NCBI GenBank assembly: GCA_021234155.1
Contig: JAJEKV010000002.1
Span: 41,841,203-41,905,202, forward strand
Reading direction: 5' to 3'
DNA: 64,000 nucleotides
Source of the DNA: Isoetes taiwanensis
Taxonomy: Eukaryota > Streptophyta > Lycopodiopsida > Isoetales > Isoetaceae
Numbering within the stretch: the first letter of the stretch is position 1; each line of letters begins with the position of its first letter. This document shows positions 59,401 through 64,000 of this stretch, piece after piece. A program made the translations under genes and the position numbers. The notes beneath the pieces are model-generated. The model did no database searches. It saw only the letters and a list, made by a program, of their open reading frames with translations, and was not told where the DNA came from.

Positions 59401-60343
59401 GGGATCGGAATCCAGATGGCCCTGTGCCATAGCTCGGATCTGCATGGCGGAACAGGTCCATAAGTAGGCTGAACAGATTGTAGATCCCTGAGCCAATCGA
59501 GTGGCGGAGTGCTGCGCTGGATGCTGGATGCTGGATGGCGGATCTGCATGGCGGATCTGCGGCCTTGGAGCTCCTGCCCGGCACCAATGGGCCTGCTAGA
59601 ACAAGGGAATCAAACCGCTCCTCCTGTCCACCAGAAAAACGACCCCTGCACAAAAAATCTGAGAAACACAAAGAAGAGAGACAGAGAATCGCTTCCTGCC
59701 CATGCTGCTATCACAGGATCGAAAGCAACAAGAGGGGATGGCTGCATCGAATCCTCCTAGCCATCGTAACCAATCCTAAATAAGAATATAGTAGGAGCCA
59801 CCTAGCCATAGAAACCAGACCAATAGGATGAATCATGCATGACGTTAAAAACTGTGCAAATAAGAAACAAAAAAACAATCTGCGTAATGAGTCCAAATCA
59901 CTGAGTCCCGACCAAATGCCCACAAAATCTCGCAGTTGATTGCTCCAAATCGCTCCAAAACATGTGAAAGCCATATCGGCAGCTGAATGCCAGAGTCATG
60001 AAAAAAGATTAGAAAGGAAGACGGGATCAAGGTAGAAAATGGTGGATCCCAGCTCCAATGACTCCCAAACGCTGCGAAATTCCGAAACAAAGGGCCAGCA
60101 ACAGTGGCCAGACTCGAGCAGAAACCGAAAATGGCAGGGGCTAGTGCGAACAAAGACAACAATAGAACAACGAAAAGTACAAGATGAATGGGGATTCCAC
60201 ATGCAAATACCTCAAACAACAGAACAAAGAAAACCTAGAAAATTCATGGTGATTCAACATGCGAATACTACAACAAGCAAAAAATAACAGAATAAAGAGA
60301 AATCTACAAGATTAATGGTGATTCATCATGCGAAAACATCAAA
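55414..60343 (-). repeat. Subfamily A unit, minus strand
   Basis: Recombinase (55413-56404), T-rich interior, head and GCATG repeat, ending at the 60344 palindrome. From 57660 on it is almost base-identical to 7620-9560, while 55414-57600 shows many small differences. It forms a long inverted repeat with 655-5470. No further gene. Confidence 0.8.
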
Positions 60344-60377
60344 CAATAAAGCATACAATAAAGTGTATGCTTTATTG
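60344..60377. repeat. 34-bp palindromic junction, mirror of 628-661
   Basis: CAATAAAGCATACA, spacer ataaag, reverse complement. Together with 628-661 it brackets the whole 59.7-kb block in inverted orientation. Confidence 0.85.
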
Positions 60378-60426
60378 CCACATCTTTCGGCGACCTTTGC
60401 TGGGTGTCGGCGTCATGTAGCTCTTT

Positions 60427-61445
60427 ATGTTTTTCGTTGTCAATTTGAATGAAGTTAACATGGTTTTTTATGTTGTTGTGACAGCTCCTTCACCGCTTGC
60501 TCACCCCGGGGAGGTTCCCTTTTTCTTTCTGCGACTTTGCCTTTAGTTTTTTTCCTCCGTGCCCCATCTACTCTTTTGGCTTACTTAGCTATGTTCACCC
60601 GCTTTGTTGCTTGAGTCTTAGTCTACATCTTTATTCCTTATCTTCCACTTCTCCTTTTTGTTGTTTGACCTTTTTGCCTCTCTTCATCATCCTCGGATGT
60701 AAGCCCTCATCCATTTCTTGACCTCGGCAGCCATATCCTTTTTCATCAACTTTTCAACCTTCCCTCTCCCGCCATTTTACCTTTACCCTCGTTGGCTCGT
60801 CGGTCTACCTTTTCCGCTTCGCCCTCCTCGTACCTTTCTTCCTCTCCTGCCTCGGCATGTTAAACTCGATTGTTCTCCACTTTAAGCATCCTGCGGCTTC
60901 TTTTCCCTCTACGGCCCTTTTTGCGCTTCGTTTGTAGTTTCCTTTGCCGCTTTTTTGCACATCTCGGAGGCCCTTGCCCTCAATTGGCGTGATCTTTCTT
61001 TTCCTTATCGCATGTGGATCTTCTTATTACGTCATTCAAAAGCGTTGAAACTTGCCCATGATCATCACGATTTCTTTAGCTCGCTTGCCTTCCGTTCGCA
61101 TGCCACTGTCACTATCCTTGGTTGATTTCTCTACGGTTCTTATCATCTCCTCGATCCTCCATCCGGCGGCCCTCTTTTTCGTTCCTCTCCTTCTTCTTTG
61201 CGGCCTTTATCCTATCCGACTGCTCGGGGGTGGTGGCGGGAGTGTCTTCTTGCTATAGGCTTGAATCCATCCCGATATGGTACTCATTCGGCTCGTCGCG
61301 GAGGGGCTTGAGCGGCTGCCGCTAGTTCCACATGATGCTTTGCGGCGCACTCCGCGGTCGTTGGCGCTCCTCTTCTTCTCACTCTCGCTATGTGCTTCGC
61401 GACCCAACTCAACACCTGGAGGTTTCGCGGCGCCTGGGTTTATAG
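60427..61445 (+). pseudogene. Tyrosine recombinase (A copy 14), frameshifted
   Basis: ATG at 60427 and stop at 61443-61445, so a full-length span. Frames are interrupted at several CG-containing positions. The segment before HxxR is readable near 61122-61325 and the end of the gene near 61277-61465, in different frames. It is followed after 47 bp by a perfect palindrome. Confidence 0.72.
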
Positions 61446-61492
61446 TTAAGGAAGTCCTTTGGTAGTCGGTCGGTTTTGTGTCTCTCGCGAGT

Positions 61493-61545
61493 CCTTTCCC
61501 AGAATCCCATCGATCCGAGCCATCGGATCGCCATTCTGGGAAAGG
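61493..61545. repeat. Unit palindrome, A version, perfect
   Basis: Identical to 27154-27206 in both outer and inner arms. Confidence 0.88.
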
Positions 61546-61924
61546 ACGAGCCCCTATATTAGGCTAGTTCCATTCTCAGGCCGGTTATCGGCGTCTTCTC
61601 ACAGCAGCATTTTCTTCTTTCTCGTAGCTTCCCTCCCTTCCCGCCCTGCTGCGTGGGCGTGTACGTCTTTTTCATTTGTATTAGTATTGGTTCTTGCCCT
61701 CTTTGTTGTTTTTCACCTGTGGGTGTCGCTTTTTCCTTGTTGCTGTTTCCTTGGCATTTTCTGTGTATAGATAGGCTTCTCATTCATCTCAGCAGATTTT
61801 CTACAATGGTGGACAGTGGATAGCCGCACACATGCGAACTATCCACAAAAAATAAAGGGGAAATCCAATTATATCATTTGGACCCCAAAAAATACAATGC
61901 TAATAGATGAGTGGCTGATGTACC

Positions 61925-62005
61925 TGCCGAAAGCTTATCACCGGGATTAAAAAACCCCGCCCTTTCGGGTTTTCGAGGAAAAACCCTAGTGATAAGCCTT
62001 CGGCA
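61925..62005. repeat. C-type long stem-loop
   Basis: TGCCGA/TCGGCA and GCTTATCAC/GTGATAAGC, the same as 23259-23339. Confidence 0.8.
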
Positions 62006-62360
62006 AGGGGCTTAGACAAACGGAAGGCATAAAAATCGCTCCCAAAAACCCCCGCATGGAGAAGTCGAAGCGGATGCGCCCGCCAACCCAACCTCGCACA
62101 TCACCAACACAACAAACGAGACAACACAAACATACCGGAGGATAGCATCACCCAAATGGGTGGAAGAAGACATGATAAACAAAAAATTTATGCACAATAC
62201 AATAAACAAAGAAGGGGAGGGTGGGTTCAAAGAGAATAAGGTGCTGGCGAGAGAAGAGGAAGCCCGATGAGGCGAAGATGCGTAAACCACGCCTAAAATA
62301 AGCGAAACCCTAGCGGAAAGGGCATGCGCCACCGCATGCATGCAAGACATGCATGCTCGC

Positions 62361-62414
62361 CCCTATTCTAGAATGCCGATCACCGTCGCGGATCGATGTG
62401 ATTCTAGAATAGGG
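62361..62414. repeat. Unit palindrome, divergent C version
   Basis: Outer arms CCCTATTCTAGAAT/ATTCTAGAATAGGG, perfect but different from other C copies. The inner right arm GCGGATCG is intact, and the left is disturbed (CGATCACC). Confidence 0.8.
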
Positions 62415-62716
62415 CTCGCATGAACCAACAAACCGCCCGAATACCAGAGAACTTCCTTCCAAACTAGGATCGAGGACGAAGGTCACAGGACAAAGGCTAA
62501 AGGCCGGAAAAGGACAGCAAGAAAGAAACGCCAACTTGGCCAAACCAGGCAGGAAGAAGCCCCTCCCCTGCCTGGAAACAAATCAAAGAGAATAAGGTAC
62601 TGCTGAGAGAAGAGGAAGCGCCGATGAGACGAAGATGCAGAACCACGCCTAAAATAGCGAAACCCTAGCCAGAAAGGGCATGCGCCGCCCGCATGCATGC
62701 AAGACATGCATGCTCG

Positions 62717-62760
62717 CCCTATTCTAGAATGCCGATCCGCTGTCGCGGATCGATGCGATT
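62717..62760. repeat. Unit palindrome, C version, cut by a junction
   Basis: Left outer arm CCCTATTCTAGAAT is present. Inner arms are GATCCGC/GCGGATC around tgtc. The right outer arm stops after gcgatt, and B recombinase sequence follows. The inner arms show a paired change against A (GATCCGA/TCGGATC). Confidence 0.8.
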
Positions 62761-63268
62761 AGCCCCCACGGCTCGCTCGCGTTGCTGGTTCTCGTCAACG
62801 TGTAGCTTCCGTGATCTTTCTTTTTCCTTGTCGCATGTTGATATGCTTATTCGTCACTCCAAGCGCGACCAACTGGCTCAGGGTCATACCATTTCTTTAG
62901 CTCGCTTGCCTTCGTTCGCCTGCCCTGTCACTATCCTTCACCGCCTGATTTCTACCGGTTCTTATCCTCTCCTCGATCCTCCCTCTGGCGGCCTTCTTTT
63001 TTGTTCCTCGCCTTCTTCTTTGCGTCCTTTATCTTATCCAACTGCTCGGGGGTGGTGGCGGGAGTGTCTTCTGGCTATCGGCTTAGACCCATCCCAATAT
63101 GGTACTCATTCGGCAAGTCGCGGAGGAGCTTCAGCAGCTGCTGCTCGGGGAGTTCCACATGAGGCGGCGCGTGCTCACGGCCGCTGGCGCTCTTCTTCTT
63201 CTCACTCTCGCTATGTGCTTCGCGATCCGACTCAACACTTGGAGGTTTCGCGGCGGCTGGGCTTATAG
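62761..63268 (+). pseudogene. Tyrosine recombinase catalytic domain, B type, intact frame
   Basis: Best B copy. The open frame starts upstream at 62693 in C sequence, and the recombinase part begins about codon 23. RDLSF is at 40-44, Lys57 in RHSKRDQ, CPVTIL at 77-82, and the HxxR box reads HSASRGGAS at 139-147, so the Arg position (142) is Ser with Arg143 next to it. HGRW is at 162-165 and the nucleophile Tyr174 in SRYVLRDP, ending VSRRLGL. The first catalytic Arg region is absent upstream. Likely inactive as it stands. The stop lies 47 bp before a near-perfect palindrome. Confidence 0.85.
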
Positions 63269-63315
63269 TAGAGGAAGTCCTTTGGTAGTCGGCCGGTTTT
63301 GTGTCTCTCGCGAGT

Positions 63316-63368
63316 CCTTTCCCAGAATCCCATCGATCCAAGCCATCGGATCGTCATTCTGGGAAAGG
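63316..63368. repeat. Unit palindrome, B version
   Basis: Outer arms as in A (CCTTTCCCAGAAT/ATTCTGGGAAAGG). The inner left arm has one change, CGATCCAA for CGATCCGA, and the inner right flank is TCGTC, both consistent with CG decay. Confidence 0.85.
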
Positions 63369-63431
63369 ACGAGCGCCTATATTAGGCCATTGTCATTTTT
63401 CGCTTGGTTATTGGCGTCTTCTCACAGCAGC

Positions 63432-63452
63432 ATTCTTCATTCTCATAGCTTC
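63432..63452 (+). repeat. Internal copy of the B 21-bp sequence
   Basis: Identical to the B opening sequence at 43743-43763. Confidence 0.75.
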
Positions 63453-63530
63453 CCCCCCTTCCCCGCCCTATTGCGTGGGCGTATACTTCTTTTTCATTTA
63501 TATATTTTTATTTGTCATGTACTTTTGTGT

Positions 63531-63696
63531 TCTCCATCTGTGGGTATGACTTTTTCCATATTGCTATTTTCGCATTCTACTGTGTTATTCTCCACCTGCA
63601 GGTGATGCTATTTATTTCCACCTTGCGGGTGACGCATATTTTGATATAATGTTTTTCCACCCGCTGGGTGATGTTTTTTCCACCCTATGGGTGATG
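63531..63696 (+). repeat. CACC..GGTG mini-hairpin array, B version
   Basis: CACCTGCAGGTG (63593, a perfect 12-bp palindrome), CACCTTGCGGGTG (63619), CACCCGCTGGGTG (63658) and CACCCTATGGGTG (63681), plus a weak first member (CATCTGTGGGTATG). Some loops differ from A; the stems are the same. Confidence 0.78.
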
Positions 63697-63928
63697 CTAT
63701 CTTTTCCTGTTATGTTCTTTTCTACCTATTCGTCTCTTCGGTCCTTTGTTGATCCAGCTTCGTTTTATGGCTATACTTGTTTTGTTGTTCTAATCGTTTA
63801 CGGGTGTTTTTTTGGGAGTCCTTTGGTCTTGCAGGTTCTTATATTCCACCAGTTGCTGGGGACCTGTCGCGTTTCTGTTCGTCCTCCTCTTCATTACCTT
63901 CGGAGGGTTTTCACCATTGTTCATTGAT

Positions 63929-64000
63929 CGGGCGGTTTGTTGGTTTCATGCGAGTCCCATTCTAGAATCCCATCGATCCGAGACATCGGATCGCCATTCT
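63929..64000 (+). repeat. Subfamily C tail start, cut by window end
   Basis: Matches 22842-22912: gggcggtttgttggtttcat followed by the C palindrome from 63954, whose right arm is cut off at 64000. Confidence 0.75.

Larger units (their letters stand above)
60378..61766 (+). repeat. Subfamily A recombinase and partial tail, plus strand
   Basis: Recombinase, palindrome 61493-61545, internal 22-bp repeat 61612-61633 and the first mini-hairpin. It stops at tttctgtgta, where C sequence begins in the opposite orientation with its terminal motif. Confidence 0.8.
61767..62760 (-). repeat. Subfamily C tail, tandem copies, minus strand
   Basis: Terminal phrase with AAGCCTATCTAT in complement, stem-loop 61925-62005, one isolated mini-hairpin (about 62147-62164), then two ~357-bp tandem copies (from about 62241 and 62598). 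The second is cut inside its palindrome. No gene recognised. Confidence 0.78.
62761..63928 (+). repeat. Subfamily B recombinase and tail, plus strand
   Basis: Recombinase catalytic half, B palindrome 63316-63368, B internal 21-bp repeat 63432-63452, mini-hairpin array 63531-63696, then tail to 63928, where C sequence begins (gggcggtttgttggtttc). Confidence 0.78.

Overview
This window looks like repeat-rich nuclear DNA of a eukaryote. It contains a 5'-truncated LINE with a (TTA)n tail, a solo LTR flanked by a 5-bp target duplication, T-rich stretches resembling noncoding or intronic sequence, and no bacterial gene organisation. The LINE zinc-finger end resembles those I know from green algae and plants, so a green-lineage alga is plausible, but the organism cannot be fixed from this sequence. 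I see no host single-copy gene, no tRNA or rRNA, no CRISPR array and no telomere repeat.

Almost all 64 kb is built from rearranged copies of one family of repeat units, in three related subfamilies that I call A, B and C. An A unit is about 6.2 kb. It opens with a 22-bp sequence and a degenerate GCATG-containing tandem repeat, continues through about 4 kb of T-rich DNA with no recognisable protein, and then encodes a eukaryotic-type tyrosine recombinase (YR). The YR has a SAM-like core-binding domain followed by a catalytic domain with RHSK, HSARRGGAS, HGRW and a C-terminal Tyr. After the YR stop come a 53-bp palindrome, a second copy of the opening 22-bp sequence, an array of CACC..GGTG mini-hairpins and an ~80-bp stem-loop. 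B units have a different interior, which includes a 75-bp tandem repeat carrying TGACGTGG, and a YR whose N-terminal half is not recognisable. C is seen only as tail pieces, partly in 361-bp tandem copies. All fifteen YR copies are fragmentary, frameshifted or truncated. The two best-preserved catalytic domains are at 43250-43744 (-) and 62761-63268 (+).

Layout (strand = YR-sense strand of the unit): 1-627 A-; 655-5470 A+; fold-back; 5506-9566 A-; 9567-11073 B- carrying a solo LTR; 11074-15130 A- carrying a LINE; 15131-16250 A+; 16251-22656 B-; 22657-23490 C+; 23506-24686 B+; 24687-28031 A+; 28032-34444 B+; 34445-35545 A-; 35546-35769 A+ head piece; 35770-36461 C- tandem; 36462-43741 A- (two units head to tail); 43742-47138 B+; 47139-55413 A+ (two units head to tail); 55414-60343 A-; 60378-61766 A+; 61767-62760 C-; 62761-63928 B+; 63929-64000 C+. 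Several breakpoints fall on or in the palindrome.

The strongest candidate for something undescribed is this YR element with its structured tail. The palindrome and the stem-loop differ in sequence between subfamilies but keep their base pairing. The 22-bp opening sequence recurs at a fixed place behind the palindrome, in a subfamily-specific version. Much of the difference among YR copies is concentrated at CG positions, and some of it may be base-calling or assembly error, so the pseudogene calls are provisional.
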